DNA from: Vreelandella sedimenti
Lineage (GTDB): Bacteria > Pseudomonadota > Gammaproteobacteria > Pseudomonadales > Halomonadaceae
NCBI RefSeq assembly: GCF_013416325.1
Contig: NZ_JACCGK010000014.1
Location: 1 to 64,000 of the forward strand
Length of the DNA: 64,000 bases
Direction: 5' to 3'
The position numbers were made by a program, and so were the translations under genes. This document shows positions 11,217-22,200 of this stretch, one piece after another; positions within the stretch are counted from its first letter, which is position 1, and every line of letters starts with the position of its first letter. The notes under the pieces are model-generated. The model did not search any database and had not been told where the DNA came from. It saw only the letters and a program-made list of their open reading frames with translations.

Positions 11217-12449
11217 TTAGCCACCGAAATCATCCAATAGGATATTTTCTGGCTCAACGCCCATATCAAGCAACAACTTGATAACCGAGGCGTTCATCAT
11301 CGGCGGCCCACACATGTAGTACTCGCAATCTTCAGGTGCTGGGTGATCCTTCAGATAGTTTTCGTACAGCACGTTATGGATAAAGCCTGTCGGCCCTTCC
11401 CAGTTATCTTCCGGCTGAGGATCAGATAGTGCCAAGTGCCACTCAAAGTTAGGGAACTCTTCGGCTAACTGGTCGTACTCTTCGTTGTAGAAGGTTTCAC
11501 GCCAGGAGCGCGCGCCGTACCAGAAGGTGATCTTGCGATCAGACTTCAAGCGCTTCAGCTGATCGAAGATGTGACTACGCATCGGTGCCATACCCGCACC
11601 ACCACCGATAAAGATCATTTCGGCATCGGTATCACGGGCAAAGAACTCACCGAACGGCCCCATTACAGTGACCTTATCGCCCTCTTTAAGGTTGAAGACG
11701 TAAGTCGACATCAAGCCAGGCGGATGGTCAGTGCCAGGAGGCGGCGTCGCAATACGAATGTTGAATTTGAGGATACCCTTCTCGTCTGGGTAGTTCGCCA
11801 TGGAGTAGGCGCGAATCACTTCCTCGTTGCTCTTGTGGGAAATTTTGAACATATCAAATTTTTCCCAATCCCCTCGATACTCCTCATCGATATCAAAATC
11901 AGAGAATTTGACATCATAAGGGGGAGCAACGAGCTGTACGTAGCCACCGGCGCGGAAGGCAACTTCTTCGCCCTCTGGCAGTTTCAGGTTTAACTCTTTG
12001 ATAAAGGTGGCAACGTTGGGGTTGGCAATAACCTCGCATTCCCACTTCTTCACCCCAAAGACTTCTTCAGGCACTTCGACTTTCATGTCCTGCTTCACAG
12101 GTACCTGACAAGAGAGGCGCCAGCCCTCTTTTTTCTCACGCATCGTGAAGTGCGACTCTTCGGTCGGCAGAATAGAGCCGCCGCCCTCTTCAACCCGACA
12201 CTTACACTGGGCGCAAGAACCACCGCCACCGCAGGCGGACGAGAGGAAAATGCCGTTAGCTGCAAGCGTGTTTAGCAGCTTACCACCGGCCTGGGTCTTC
12301 AAAGTGTGCTCAGGGTCGCCGTTGACCTCAATGGTCACGTCCCCGCTACTCACAAGCTTGCTGCGCGCTGCCAGAATGATCGCCGTTAAGCTAATAACGA
12401 TGACCGTGAACATGACAACACCGAGCAAGATGACTGTTGTATCAACCAT
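11217..12449 (-). CDS. nqrF: Na+-translocating NADH:quinone reductase subunit F
   Basis: 410 residues. The entry subunit of Na+-NQR: it oxidises NADH through FAD and passes electrons to a [2Fe-2S] centre. An N-terminal transmembrane helix (about 5-27) is followed by a plant-type ferredoxin domain with ligands Cys73, Cys79, Cys82 and Cys114, then an FAD domain (RAYSMANYP) and an NADH domain ([20 protein letters not shown]). The protein ends in the expected LDDFGG. Last gene of the nqrABCDEF operon. A typical apbE does not follow it. Confidence 0.98.
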   Translation of the reverse strand: MVDTTVILLGVVMFTVIVISLTAIILAARSKLVSSGDVTIEVNGDPEHTLKTQAGGKLLNTLAANGIFLSSACGGGGSCAQCKCRVEEGGGSILPTEESHFTMREKKEGWRLSCQVPVKQDMKVEVPEEVFGVKKWECEVIANPNVATFIKELNLKLPEGEEVAFRAGGYVQLVAPPYDVKFSDFDIDEEYRGDWEKFDMFKISHKSNEEVIRAYSMANYPDEKGILKFNIRIATPPPGTDHPPGLMSTYVFNLKEGDKVTVMGPFGEFFARDTDAEMIFIGGGAGMAPMRSHIFDQLKRLKSDRKITFWYGARSWRETFYNEEYDQLAEEFPNFEWHLALSDPQPEDNWEGPTGFIHNVLYENYLKDHPAPEDCEYYMCGPPMMNASVIKLLLDMGVEPENILLDDFGG

Positions 12450-12521
12450 GTCGGTTTCCTATTGCTGGAGGTTTTCTATTACCCGGCGATGTTTGGCATC
12501 GCCGGGAAAAACCGGCTCCGA

Positions 12522-13139
12522 TTAAAGCTGAATGCCCGAGAAGGACATAAAGCCCAACGACATCAGCCCCACGGTGATGAAAGTAATGCCCAGCCCTTGA
12601 AGGCCACCCGGCACATCGCTGTACTTCAGCTTTTCACGAATACCTGCCAGGGCGGCAATTGCCAGCGCCCAACCTGTGCCCGCGCCAAAGCCATAGACCA
12701 CGGCTTCGCCAAAGTTATAGCTACGCTCCACCATGAACAGTACGCCACCCAGGATGGCGCAGTTAACGGTAATCAGCGGCAGGAAGACCCCTAGCGCGTT
12801 GTAGAGCGACGGTACGTACTTATCAAGGAACATTTCCATGATCTGTACCAGCGCCGCAATGACACCGATGTAGGAGAGCAACCCAAGGAAGGAGAGGTCA
12901 ATGTTTTCAGCACCGCTAATACCGGTCCAGGTCAGCGCACCTTCCTGTAGCAAGAAGGTATAGACCAGGTTGTTAACCGGCACGGTGACGGTCAATACCA
13001 CAATAACCGCAATGCCCAGGCCAATCGCTGAGGAGACCTTTTTGGACACCGCCAAGAAAGTACACATCCCCAGGAAGAAGGCCAGTGCCATGTTTTCAAC
13101 AAACACCGAGGCAACAAAAAGACTCAGATAATGTTCCAT
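12522..13139 (-). CDS. nqrE: Na+-NQR subunit E
   Basis: 205 residues, six transmembrane helices. Together with NqrD it holds an iron centre in the middle of the membrane through conserved Cys residues, here including Cys26 in [10 protein letters not shown] and a second Cys near 120 in VNCAILGG. It starts just after the nqrD stop. Length and motifs match the family closely. Confidence 0.97.
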   Translation of the reverse strand: MEHYLSLFVASVFVENMALAFFLGMCTFLAVSKKVSSAIGLGIAVIVVLTVTVPVNNLVYTFLLQEGALTWTGISGAENIDLSFLGLLSYIGVIAALVQIMEMFLDKYVPSLYNALGVFLPLITVNCAILGGVLFMVERSYNFGEAVVYGFGAGTGWALAIAALAGIREKLKYSDVPGGLQGLGITFITVGLMSLGFMSFSGIQL

Positions 13140-13140
13140 G

Positions 13141-13809
13141 TTACACGGCCTCCTTGGGCTTGGTGTTTTCCTTCATTTTGAACTCATTATCTTCTACTTG
13201 CTCAGGGTTAACGGAACGCATTACCCAAATCAGTAGACCGATAATAAAGAACGCTGAAGGCGGTAGTAATAGCAAGCCGTTAGGCACGTACCAGCCACCA
13301 TTTTGCACGGTCTGGAGGATAGTAATGCCAAATACGCTGCCCGAACCCAGCAGCTCACGGAAGAAACCCACCACCATGAGTACAAAGCCATAGCCGAGGC
13401 CGTTACCAATACCGTCTAAAAACGACATGCCAGGCGTATTGGACATCGCAAAGCCTTCAGCGCGCCCCATGACGATACAGTTAGTAATGATCAAACCCAC
13501 AAATACCGAGAGCTGCTTAGACATCTCATAGGCATACGCCTTGAGAATCTGATCAACCACGATAACCAGCGAGGCAATAATGGTCATCTGCACGATGATA
13601 CGGATCGAAGAAGGAATATGATTCCTGATCAACGATACGAACAGATTTGAGAATGCCGTTACGAAAATAACCGCCAGCGCCATAACGAGCGATACGCTCA
13701 TACTGGTGGTTACCGCAAGTGCTGAACAGATCCCCAGAATTTGCAGCGCAATAGGGTTGTTCTGGAAAATCGGCGCTGTTAAAACGCCTTTTGCATTTAC
13801 GTCCGCCAT
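13141..13809 (-). CDS. nqrD: Na+-NQR subunit D
   Basis: 222 residues, six transmembrane helices, homologous to NqrE in inverted topology. Conserved Cys are visible in [10 protein letters not shown] (about residue 29) and [13 protein letters not shown] (about 112), which share the membrane iron centre with NqrE. The short cytosolic C-terminus is Lys-rich. Only 2 bp separate it from nqrC. Confidence 0.97.
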   Translation of the reverse strand: MADVNAKGVLTAPIFQNNPIALQILGICSALAVTTSMSVSLVMALAVIFVTAFSNLFVSLIRNHIPSSIRIIVQMTIIASLVIVVDQILKAYAYEMSKQLSVFVGLIITNCIVMGRAEGFAMSNTPGMSFLDGIGNGLGYGFVLMVVGFFRELLGSGSVFGITILQTVQNGGWYVPNGLLLLPPSAFFIIGLLIWVMRSVNPEQVEDNEFKMKENTKPKEAV

Positions 13810-13811
13810 GA

Positions 13812-14633
13812 TCAGGCCCCCTCAACGTCTTCGAAGTTGGTATCGGTCTCTTCGGCGTCTTCCGGCTCAGTGCCACTGCGGAATTTAGCCAAATAGGGAC
13901 CGAAAGCTTCTTCGCTCAACCAGAACTGCAGCATGTTAGTCACGCCGTTACTGGTCAGCGTAGCGCCAGATAGCGCATCGACTTCGTATTCGTCACTGGC
14001 GCCGCCTTTGGTCAGGTGAATTTCCGGTGAGAGGACGCCCTCTTCAGCGTAAATTTTCTTGCCTTCCCATTGGGCTTGCCAGCGCGGGTTGTTAACCTCT
14101 GCGCCCAAACCTGGCGTTTCACTGTGCTCGTAGTAAGTGATACTGACAATAGTATTGCCATCACCCTCTACGGCCAGGAAGCCACGCATCAAGCCCCAAA
14201 GCCCCTGACCACGAATCGGCAACACGATCTGTTCCGGATCGTCTTCACTGCCGACCAGATAAACAGTCGCGTAGTTTTCAACCCGTGAAAGGCCCGCGAT
14301 GTCTTGATCGCCAGAAAGCGTGCGACCCGAGGCGGGGTCACGGGCGGCCTCAAAACTATCGTAGGTCTCGGGATCGAACTCATCGGAGTACTCACCCGTA
14401 TCCAGGTCAACGACCCGAGCGATGATCTCATCGCTAAACACCTCTTCAACGTCCATACCCGGCTCATAGAGCTTGGCAACGTTCAAGATGTTGGTTTTAC
14501 GGTCGAGCTCCTGGTTAAGCTGCTGCATGGGTCGCAAGGCGACCGCCGCGGTCGAGACAATGACGGAGCACACAATACACAGTGCAAACGCCACAATCAG
14601 GACTTTCTTGATGGAGTTGTTACCTTGTGCCAT
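13812..14633 (-). CDS. nqrC: Na+-NQR subunit C, covalent FMN protein
   Basis: 273 residues. One N-terminal transmembrane helix (about 9-32) and a periplasmic domain that carries covalently bound FMN. The flavinylation motif SGATLTS ends with the acceptor Thr at residue 225, the same number as in the Vibrio protein. Attachment needs an ApbE flavin transferase, which is not encoded in this operon. The start shares one base with the nqrB stop (TAATG). Its C-terminal tail is strongly acidic, as expected for a halophile's periplasmic protein. Confidence 0.97.
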   Translation of the reverse strand: MAQGNNSIKKVLIVAFALCIVCSVIVSTAAVALRPMQQLNQELDRKTNILNVAKLYEPGMDVEEVFSDEIIARVVDLDTGEYSDEFDPETYDSFEAARDPASGRTLSGDQDIAGLSRVENYATVYLVGSEDDPEQIVLPIRGQGLWGLMRGFLAVEGDGNTIVSITYYEHSETPGLGAEVNNPRWQAQWEGKKIYAEEGVLSPEIHLTKGGASDEYEVDALSGATLTSNGVTNMLQFWLSEEAFGPYLAKFRSGTEPEDAEETDTNFEDVEGA

Positions 14634-15856
14634 TAGGCAGTCTCCTCGGCCGGTACGCCGCTTCGCTTCACGCGACGCTTGATGTTGGCCTGGACGAAGA
14701 AATGGTCAATCAGCGGTGCAAACAGGTTAGCGAAGAGAATCGCCAGCATGATGCCTTCCGGGAAAGCCGGGTTCACAACGCGAATCAAAACAGTCATCAC
14801 ACCAATCAGCGCACCAAACAGCAGACGGCCTTGATTGGTCATCGACGCCGACACCGGATCGGTTGCCATGAAGACCATACCGAAAGCGAAACCGCCGATC
14901 ACCAGATGCCAGTACCACGGCATGGCAAACATTGGGTTGGTATCAGAGCCGACTAGATTAAACAGCGTACTGGTCACCACCATGCCCAGGAGTACCCCCA
15001 GCATGATTCGCCAAGAGGCAATTCCCGTCCACAGCAACACAGCGGCGCCGATAAAGATGGCTAATGTCGAGACTTCCCCGATCGAGCCAGGGATAAATCC
15101 GATGAAGGCATCCCACCAGCTAAAGGTGTCGGTCAACGCAGACATACCGTCCTGAAACGCTAGAGAGAGTGCCGTCGCACCGGTATAGCCATCGGCGGCA
15201 ACCCATACAGAGTCACCTGATATTTGCGCGGGATAGGCAAAGTAAAGGAATGCACGACCGGTCAGCGCGGGGTTCAAGAAGTTTTTACCTGTGCCGCCGA
15301 AGATCTCTTTACCAATTACCACACCAAAGGTGATACCCAGCGCAACCTGCCAAAGGGGGATGGTGGCGGGTAGTACCAGCGCGAAGAGTACGGAAGTGAC
15401 GAAGAAGCCTTCGTTGACTTCGTGACCGCGCTTGATAGCGAACAGCACCTCCCAGAAACCACCGACCACAAAGGTGACCAGGTAGATAGGTAGGAAGTAG
15501 GTAGCGCCAAGGACAAAGTTAGCCCATAGGCTATTCGCATCGTGACCGGACGACAGCGTCATCATAATCGCTTCACGCCAGCCTCCCATAGAGGCGTAGC
15601 CCGCATCAATTGCCGTGTTGGCCTGCCAACCAGCGCTCCACATGCCGAAAAACATCGCCGGAAAAGTACACATCCACACGGTAATCATGATGCGTTTAAG
15701 ATCGATACCGTCACGCACATGCGCAGTGGTTTTAGCCACGCTCGGAGGCGTATAAAAAATAGTATCTACCGCTTCAAACAGCGGATAGAACTTTTCGTAC
15801 TTTCCGCCTTTGTGGAAATGCGGCTCGATATTTTGGAGTGTCTGTTGAATACCCAT
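14633..15856 (-). CDS. nqrB: Na+-NQR subunit B, covalent FMN and riboflavin-binding membrane subunit
   Basis: 407 residues with about ten transmembrane helices. It is the main Na+-conducting subunit, binds riboflavin non-covalently and carries a covalent FMN. The flavinylation motif [10 protein letters not shown] places the acceptor Thr at about residue 228. The [20 protein letters not shown] segment and the conserved MATDPVSAS near the C-terminus are typical. Second gene of the operon, 2 bp after nqrA. Confidence 0.98.
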   Translation of the reverse strand: MGIQQTLQNIEPHFHKGGKYEKFYPLFEAVDTIFYTPPSVAKTTAHVRDGIDLKRIMITVWMCTFPAMFFGMWSAGWQANTAIDAGYASMGGWREAIMMTLSSGHDANSLWANFVLGATYFLPIYLVTFVVGGFWEVLFAIKRGHEVNEGFFVTSVLFALVLPATIPLWQVALGITFGVVIGKEIFGGTGKNFLNPALTGRAFLYFAYPAQISGDSVWVAADGYTGATALSLAFQDGMSALTDTFSWWDAFIGFIPGSIGEVSTLAIFIGAAVLLWTGIASWRIMLGVLLGMVVTSTLFNLVGSDTNPMFAMPWYWHLVIGGFAFGMVFMATDPVSASMTNQGRLLFGALIGVMTVLIRVVNPAFPEGIMLAILFANLFAPLIDHFFVQANIKRRVKRSGVPAEETA

Positions 15857-15858
15857 TA

Positions 15859-17223
15859 TCAGGCCTCTTTCTCGATCATGGTGAGATTATCACGCAGGAT
15901 GGGGCCATATTCGTATTTGCCAGGGCAAACATACGTGCACAGCGCCAGATCCTCTTCGTCCAGCTCCAAACACCCAAGCTGCATGGCAACCTCAATGTCG
16001 CCCACGATCAACGAACGCAGTAGCTGAGTCGGCATGATATCTAGCGGCATCACCTGCTCGTAGGCACCTACCGGCACCATAGCACGCTCGGAACCATTGG
16101 TAGAGGTCGTCGGCGCATAGTTGCTCAGCCCCTTAATCTTGGAGATATAAATACCCAAGACCGAGTGACGATTAGCACCAGGAGACAGCCAACCCATAAA
16201 CGTGCGCTTGTTGCCCTCTTCCAGCAAGCTCACTTGATTGCTGAAGCGGCCAAGGTAGGTCAACTTACCTTCAGCGGCAAAGCCAGAGAATACCGAACCA
16301 GAAATAACGCGAGTGTCTTCGGGTTTGATGACTTCGTTGGTCAGGAGTTCATCTGTACTAGCGCCGATACGGGTACGAATCAGACGCGGATTCTCAGCGC
16401 GCGGGCCACCAATGGCAACCACACGGTTCATATCCAGCTTCCCTTCTACAAACAACTTACCGAACGCAATAACGTCCTGATAGCCGATGTGCCACACTTT
16501 TTTGTGCAGTGCGACTGGAGAAAGGTAGTGAATATGCGTGCCGACAAGTCCCGCAGGATGAGGGCCGGCAAAGCTTTCGGTTTTTACGCCGTCAACATCG
16601 CCACCCGGAACTGAGGCATTTTCGCCCGCGCCATTTTCACCTGTACATAGGAAGACGTTGCCCTCGGTCAGGCGCGCTAACACCTTGAGGCCATCCTCGA
16701 ATGCCTGCGGCTGCTCGTTAATGATCAACGCAGGATCAGGGCTTAGTGGATGCGTATCCACGGCTGTTACAAAAATATCGGCCGGGGTGCTATCAATGGC
16801 CGGGGTGCGCGAGAAAGGACGAGTGCGCAATGCAGTCCAGAGTCCCGATTCTACCAGTTGGTCGACAACGACCTGACGTTCAAGCTGCGCTAAGGCATTA
16901 CGATCATGAGCAGCGAATTCGACCGCTTCCTCAGTTTCGTCTACTTTAATTACGACAGACAGCAAACGACGTTTTTCGCCACGGTTTATTGCAAGCACTT
17001 CACCGGCAGCGGGCGCTGTATAACGCACACCAGCAATTTTCTTATCGGTGAAGAGCAATTGGCCCAGTTTGACCTTATCCCCTTCCTGGACTTCCATCGT
17101 CGGCTTCATGCCAACGTAGTCGGTACCCAGGATTGCCACGTGGCGCACAGGCCGCGCATCTTCAATACGCTGCTCGGGCGCTCCCGTGATGGGGAGATCC
17201 AGGCCTTTTTTGACTTCGATCAT
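15859..17223 (-). CDS. nqrA: Na+-NQR subunit A
   Basis: 454 residues, no transmembrane helix. The cytosolic subunit of Na+-NQR, implicated in ubiquinone binding and contacts with NqrB. It begins [16 protein letters not shown], the usual NqrA start, and has the RnfC/barrel-sandwich region ([14 protein letters not shown]) and the C-terminal [19 protein letters not shown] segment. First gene of the operon, with a promoter and a 136-nt leader that contains a 22-bp tandem repeat. Confidence 0.98.
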   Translation of the reverse strand: MIEVKKGLDLPITGAPEQRIEDARPVRHVAILGTDYVGMKPTMEVQEGDKVKLGQLLFTDKKIAGVRYTAPAAGEVLAINRGEKRRLLSVVIKVDETEEAVEFAAHDRNALAQLERQVVVDQLVESGLWTALRTRPFSRTPAIDSTPADIFVTAVDTHPLSPDPALIINEQPQAFEDGLKVLARLTEGNVFLCTGENGAGENASVPGGDVDGVKTESFAGPHPAGLVGTHIHYLSPVALHKKVWHIGYQDVIAFGKLFVEGKLDMNRVVAIGGPRAENPRLIRTRIGASTDELLTNEVIKPEDTRVISGSVFSGFAAEGKLTYLGRFSNQVSLLEEGNKRTFMGWLSPGANRHSVLGIYISKIKGLSNYAPTTSTNGSERAMVPVGAYEQVMPLDIMPTQLLRSLIVGDIEVAMQLGCLELDEEDLALCTYVCPGKYEYGPILRDNLTMIEKEA

Positions 17224-17267
17224 AGTCTCGCCCAGTTGTTGGATCGGATATACGAAGGTATGGGGTT

Positions 17268-17311
17268 CGAATGCTTATTTTCTGCTCAGCGAATTGTTAT
17301 TTTCTGCTCAG
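17268..17311 (-). repeat. 22-bp tandem repeat in the nqrA leader
   Basis: Two adjacent 22-bp units (17290-17311 and 17268-17289) agree at 20 of 22 positions on the minus strand. Both begin CTGAGCAGAAAATAA and end ATTCG. They lie 45-88 bp before the nqrA start and downstream of the predicted promoter, so they should be in the leader RNA as well as in the DNA. The period equals about two helical turns. Confidence 0.85.
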
Positions 17312-17365
17312 ATTGTTACCAGTCCGGCCCAAGCAGCACTTGAACCACCCCGAAAAATCCATCGT

Positions 17366-17394
17366 ATTATAAAGATAAGCGCGTCCAATGACCA
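17366..17394 (-). promoter_or_regulatory. Probable sigma-70 promoter of the nqr operon
   Basis: On the minus strand TGGTCA (17394-17389) and a perfect TATAAT (17371-17366) are 17 bp apart. Transcription would begin near 17359 and give a leader of about 136 nt before nqrA. The 306-bp gap between nqrA and gap holds this promoter, the tandem repeat and the terminator of gap. Confidence 0.55.
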
Positions 17395-17450
17395 CATCCC
17401 TGATGACCACCAAAAGTGCTATATACATTGGCAAAAGATGGGATTGAGAC

Positions 17451-17477
17451 CAAAAAAACGCCACCCGAAGGTGGCGT
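17451..17477 (-). terminator. Intrinsic terminator of gap
   Basis: ACGCCACC (17458-17465) pairs with GGTGGCGT (17470-17477) around a CGAA loop (TTCG on the transcribed strand). On the minus strand it runs into seven T. It lies about 50 bp after the gap stop codon. Confidence 0.85.
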
Positions 17478-17529
17478 CAACGCATTCTCTTAGCTCTAAC
17501 ACCCGGCATGCGGGCCTTGCTAAGTTTAA

Positions 17530-18996
17530 CTAGCGAGGAAGTTTTAAAAACCGCACGTTAGACATTTGCTGCAAAATACGTACGACTTGGCAGCTATAAC
17601 CGAACTCATTGTCGTACCACACATAAATGACCGCATGATGGCCGTTGGCGATGGTAGCTTTAGCATCCACGATACCGGCATGACGATTGCCCACAAAGTC
17701 CGACGACACCACTTCTGCTGAATCGACAAAGTCAATTTGCTTCTGGTAGGCAGACTCGATCGACATACGGCGCAAGTAATCATTTAGCGCTACGGCATCC
17801 GTCGTTTTATCTAGGGTCAGATTGAGAATGGCCATAGAGACATTAGGGATTGGCACGCGAATGGCATTGCCGGTCAGCTTACCCTCTAGCTCAGGCAGCG
17901 CTTTTGATACGGCCTTGGCGGCTCCTGTCTCCGTCAATACCATATTCAGCGCCGCACTGCGGCCACGACGGTCACCTTTATGGTAGTTGTCGATCAAGTT
18001 CTGGTCGTTGGTATAGGCATGCACGGTTTCCACATGACCATTCACCACACCGTACTCGTCGTTGAGTACCTTCAATACTGGAACGATCGCATTGGTGGTG
18101 CAAGAGGCAGCAGAGACGATGAGATCGCTATCGCCAATGGATTCGTGGTTAATACCGTACACGATGTTTTTAATATCACCTTTACCCGGTGCCGTTAGCA
18201 GCGCTTTGGCAGCGCCTTTACACTTCAGATGCTGGCCCAAGCCCTCTTCATCGCGCCAGATACCGGTATTATCAACAATCACCGCGTTATCGATATCATA
18301 CTCGGTGTAGTCAATCTCGCTGGGCGAATCGGCGTAAATAACCTGAATGACATTGCCGTTGACCGTCAGCGTACGGGCCTCTGCATCAACCATGATGGTG
18401 CCGTCAAAGGGCCCATGCACGGAGTCACGACGCAGTAGGCTGGCACGCTTTTCAAGGTCTTTAGCCACATCTCCACGGCCACGCACCACAATAGCGCGCA
18501 AACGCAGCAGATTACCGCCCCCGGCCTTTTCCACCATCACTCGTGCCAGTAAACGACCAATACGACCAAAACCGTAGAGCACCACGTCTTGCGGCTCCCC
18601 GGTACTAGCCCCCGGCTGGTAGCCGTCAATAATCTCTTGCAGCTCTTTACGCAGGAAGGCTTCGACATCGCCACCGCCCTGGTTCTTGAACATCACCGCC
18701 AGCTTACCTACATCCACATGGGCAGGACCAAGATTCAAAGCGACCATCCCCTTCACGATAGGGTAGGTATCCTCAACGGAGAGCTCAGTGCCTTCTATTT
18801 TGCGCACGAAGCGGTGGTCTTTAAGAATGCGGATGACCGACCGTTTAATAAGCGAACGTCCGAACATGGTGGCAACGACGTTATTTTGACGATAGAGCTG
18901 TCCTACTAACGGGATCATCTGCTCCGCCAAGGCTTCGTTGCCTTGCCATTCTTGAAAAACGTTTTCGAGCGCTTGCTGACTCACGTGCGGCCTCAT
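17530..18996 (-). CDS. gap: Glyceraldehyde-3-phosphate dehydrogenase, long form
   Basis: 488 residues, about 130-150 longer at the N-terminus than classical GAPDH. The NAD-binding GFGRIGR begins near residue 144 and the catalytic Cys is residue 299 in SCTTN; the sugar-phosphate site follows. The extended N-terminus (helical, no recognised domain) is shared with the long GAPDH of Pseudomonas, which also lies beside mfd. It oxidises glyceraldehyde 3-phosphate to 1,3-bisphosphoglycerate or works in gluconeogenesis; which direction dominates cannot be read from the sequence. Transcribed divergently from mfd. Confidence 0.93.
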   Translation of the reverse strand: MRPHVSQQALENVFQEWQGNEALAEQMIPLVGQLYRQNNVVATMFGRSLIKRSVIRILKDHRFVRKIEGTELSVEDTYPIVKGMVALNLGPAHVDVGKLAVMFKNQGGGDVEAFLRKELQEIIDGYQPGASTGEPQDVVLYGFGRIGRLLARVMVEKAGGGNLLRLRAIVVRGRGDVAKDLEKRASLLRRDSVHGPFDGTIMVDAEARTLTVNGNVIQVIYADSPSEIDYTEYDIDNAVIVDNTGIWRDEEGLGQHLKCKGAAKALLTAPGKGDIKNIVYGINHESIGDSDLIVSAASCTTNAIVPVLKVLNDEYGVVNGHVETVHAYTNDQNLIDNYHKGDRRGRSAALNMVLTETGAAKAVSKALPELEGKLTGNAIRVPIPNVSMAILNLTLDKTTDAVALNDYLRRMSIESAYQKQIDFVDSAEVVSSDFVGNRHAGIVDAKATIANGHHAVIYVWYDNEFGYSCQVVRILQQMSNVRFLKLPR

Positions 18997-19215
18997 CAGG
19001 TTGTGGGAAGGGAGAGTGCATTATCCGGGGCAAGCGCAGTGGTCGCAATGACTGGATAGTCGCACAACATGTAGGGGTATTACAGGAATGCCAATCTCAC
19101 TACAAAACCCCTTTCAATACAGATTAACCCGCTACCTTAAGCCGCGGCACTCTAACTGAAACGGGTGATCGTGTATGATCTCTCTTCCGTTTCAGCGCAA
19201 AACGATATCTTGCTT

Positions 19216-22200
19216 ATGCCGACATTCTCTCTGCTCGAACCGCCCCAGCCCCAAGGGACTCTCGATACGCTCTACTGGACATCGCCGCCGGGTAGCGCGA
19301 CTGCGCTGGCACTCTCCCGCGTTGCTGCGAAAGCTCCGCTATTGGTGATCACCCCCAATACGGCCAGCGCGCAGCGTCTTGAACAGGATCTCTATTTTTA
19401 TAGCGACGTACCGGTACTGCCCTTCCCCGACTGGGAAACGCTACCCTACGACAGCTTTTCACCCCATCAGGACATTGTCTCTGCGAGGCTGCGCACCCTG
19501 CGCCAACTGCAAAATGGCGTGCGCGGTATTGTGCTGGTGCCGATCAACACGTTGATGCAGCGCTTGCCCCCGGTTGAGTACATTGCTGGACGGGTCATGA
19601 CACTCAAAACTGGCGAGCGTTTGAATCGCGAAGCGTTTAGGGAATCGCTCTCCCGAGCGGGCTATCGCGCTGTCGAAACGGTCTACGAGCCCGGCGAATA
19701 CGCTATGCGAGGGGCGCTGATTGACCTGTTTGCGATGGGTATGGATGAGCCCATCCGTATTGATCTGTTCGATGACGAGATCGATTCGCTGCGCCACTTC
19801 GACCCTGGCAGCCAGCGCTCGACTGATAAGCTTGAATCGCTAGAATTGCTACCCGCCCACGAATACTCGCTAAGCCGCAGCGCGATTGCCTGTTTTCGTG
19901 AGCAGTTTGAAACCCTGTTCGACGTTGATCCGCGGCAATGCCCTCTTTATAACGATGCGTTGAAAGGCATTCCTTCGCCGGGGCTTGAGCACTATTTGCC
20001 ACTGTTTTTTGAACACACCGCGTCGCTGTTTGACCACCTGACCGACGATACACGAGTAGCACTGCTGCCGGGAGTGTTTGATGCCGCGGAGCATCACTGG
20101 CAGTCGATTGACGCCCGCTACGTAAATTTGGGCGTTGATCCAACCCGCCCGTTGCTACCACCCCACCGAGCGTTTTTCCCGGTCAATGATGTATTCTCGG
20201 CGATCAAAGCCTGCCCGCGAATAGAGCTAACCGAGGATAGCGAGCAGCGCCATGCACAACAGCCTGAAGCCGCGCCACTCCCCACGCTCTCTATCAATGC
20301 CCGCGCCAAGCAGCCATTAGCGGAGCTGTCAGCGTTTTTACATTCCCATGCCCAAACCCGGGTGCTGTTTGTGGCAGAGTCGCGGGGGCGCCGGGAAGCC
20401 CTGGAAGAGATCCTGTCGCCACTTAAGCTCTCGCTTCCACATACCAATAGCTTCCACGACTTTCTAGCTAGCGCTCATACCTATGCGATTACGGAAGGTT
20501 TGGTCGACAGCGGCTTATGGCTAAATAATCCAAGCATTGCGGTGATTAGTGAAACCGAGCTGTTTGGTGACGTGGTACGCCAGAGCCGTCGGCGCGAAAA
20601 AGCCACGGATGACAATGAACTTGCAGTACGCCACTTGTCGGAGCTGCGCGAAGGTGCGCCAGTGGTTCACCAGGCCCACGGCGTTGGCCGCTATTTAGGG
20701 CTGGAAACCTTAGAGGCCGGCGGCCAGGCAAATGAGTTCCTGGCGCTCTCCTATGCCGATGGCGCCAAGCTTTATGTGCCTGTCGACAGCCTGCATATGA
20801 TCTCCCGTTACAGCGGGGCCGGTGACGAACTGGCCCCGCTGCATAAGCTCGGCTCGGATCAGTGGGAAAAAGCCCGCCGCAAGGCCGCCGAGAAAATTCG
20901 CGATACCGCCGCAGAGCTGCTGGATGTCTACGCCCGCCGAGAAGCCCAGCAAGGGGTGGTCTATGAGGCGCCTGGCGAGGAGTATCTGCGTTTTGCAGGC
21001 AACTTCCCATTTGAAGAGACCGCTGATCAGCACGCGGCGATTGAAGCGGTCATCAGCGATATGACCTCACCGCAGCCCATGGACCGCGTGGTGTGCGGCG
21101 ATGTCGGCTTCGGCAAAACCGAAGTGGCCATGCGCGCGGCATTTTTGGCCGTACAGTCTGGCCGCCAAGTGGTGGTATTGGTGCCCACTACGCTGCTGGC
21201 GCGCCAGCACTTCGAGAACTTCCGCGACCGCTTTGCCGACACCGCCGTCAATATCGGCCTGATCTCGCGCTTTACCAGCGGCAAAGAGGTCACCCAGACG
21301 CTAGAGAGCATTAAAAGCGGCCAGACCGACATCGTCATCGGCACCCACAAGCTGCTCGCCAAAAGCGTTGAGCTGCCCAAAATGGGCCTGCTGATCATCG
21401 ATGAGGAGCACCGCTTTGGGGTGGCGCAAAAAGAGAAGCTCAAAACGCTGCGTGCCGAAGTCGATATTTTGACGCTGACCGCGACCCCTATCCCGCGCAC
21501 GCTCAATATGGCCATGAGTGGCATCCGTGATCTGTCGATTATCGCCACGCCGCCCGCCCGCCGCCTGTCGGTTAAAACCTTTGTTCAGCAGCACGATACC
21601 AGTATCATCAAGGAAGCCCTGCTACGTGAAATACTGCGTGGTGGGCAGGTCTATGTACTGCATAACGAAGTCAAAACCATTGAAAACAGTGCCGAACAGA
21701 TTCGTGAACTGATCCCCGAAGCGCGGGTAGCGGTTGCCCACGGCCAGCTCCCCGAACGTAGCTTGGAACGTATTATGTCGGACTTCTACCATCGGCGCTT
21801 TAACGTGCTGGTGTGTTCGACCATCATTGAAACTGGCATTGATGTACCCAGCGCCAACACCATTATTATCGAACGCGCCGATAAATTTGGCCTGGCACAG
21901 CTGCACCAACTGCGGGGCCGGGTTGGCCGTAGTCACCATCAGGCGTACGCCTACCTATTAACACCACCGCCCAAAGCGATGACCCGGGATGCTATCAAGC
22001 GCCTGGAAGCGATTAGCGCTTCGGATGATCTAGGCGCAGGCTTTACCCTGGCCAGCCACGATATGGAAATACGTGGCGCGGGTGAACTGTTGGGGGATGA
22101 ACAGAGCGGCCAGATGGAAACCATCGGCTACACCCTTTATATGGAGATGCTGGATCGAGCGGTGAAGGCTATTCGCGCGGGCAAAACGCCCAATATCGAT

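Noticed and set aside
19165-19215. GTG start 17 codons before the mfd ATG
   Set aside because: The extra residues are unlike Mfd N-termini and the ATG at 19216 gives the usual 1149 residues.
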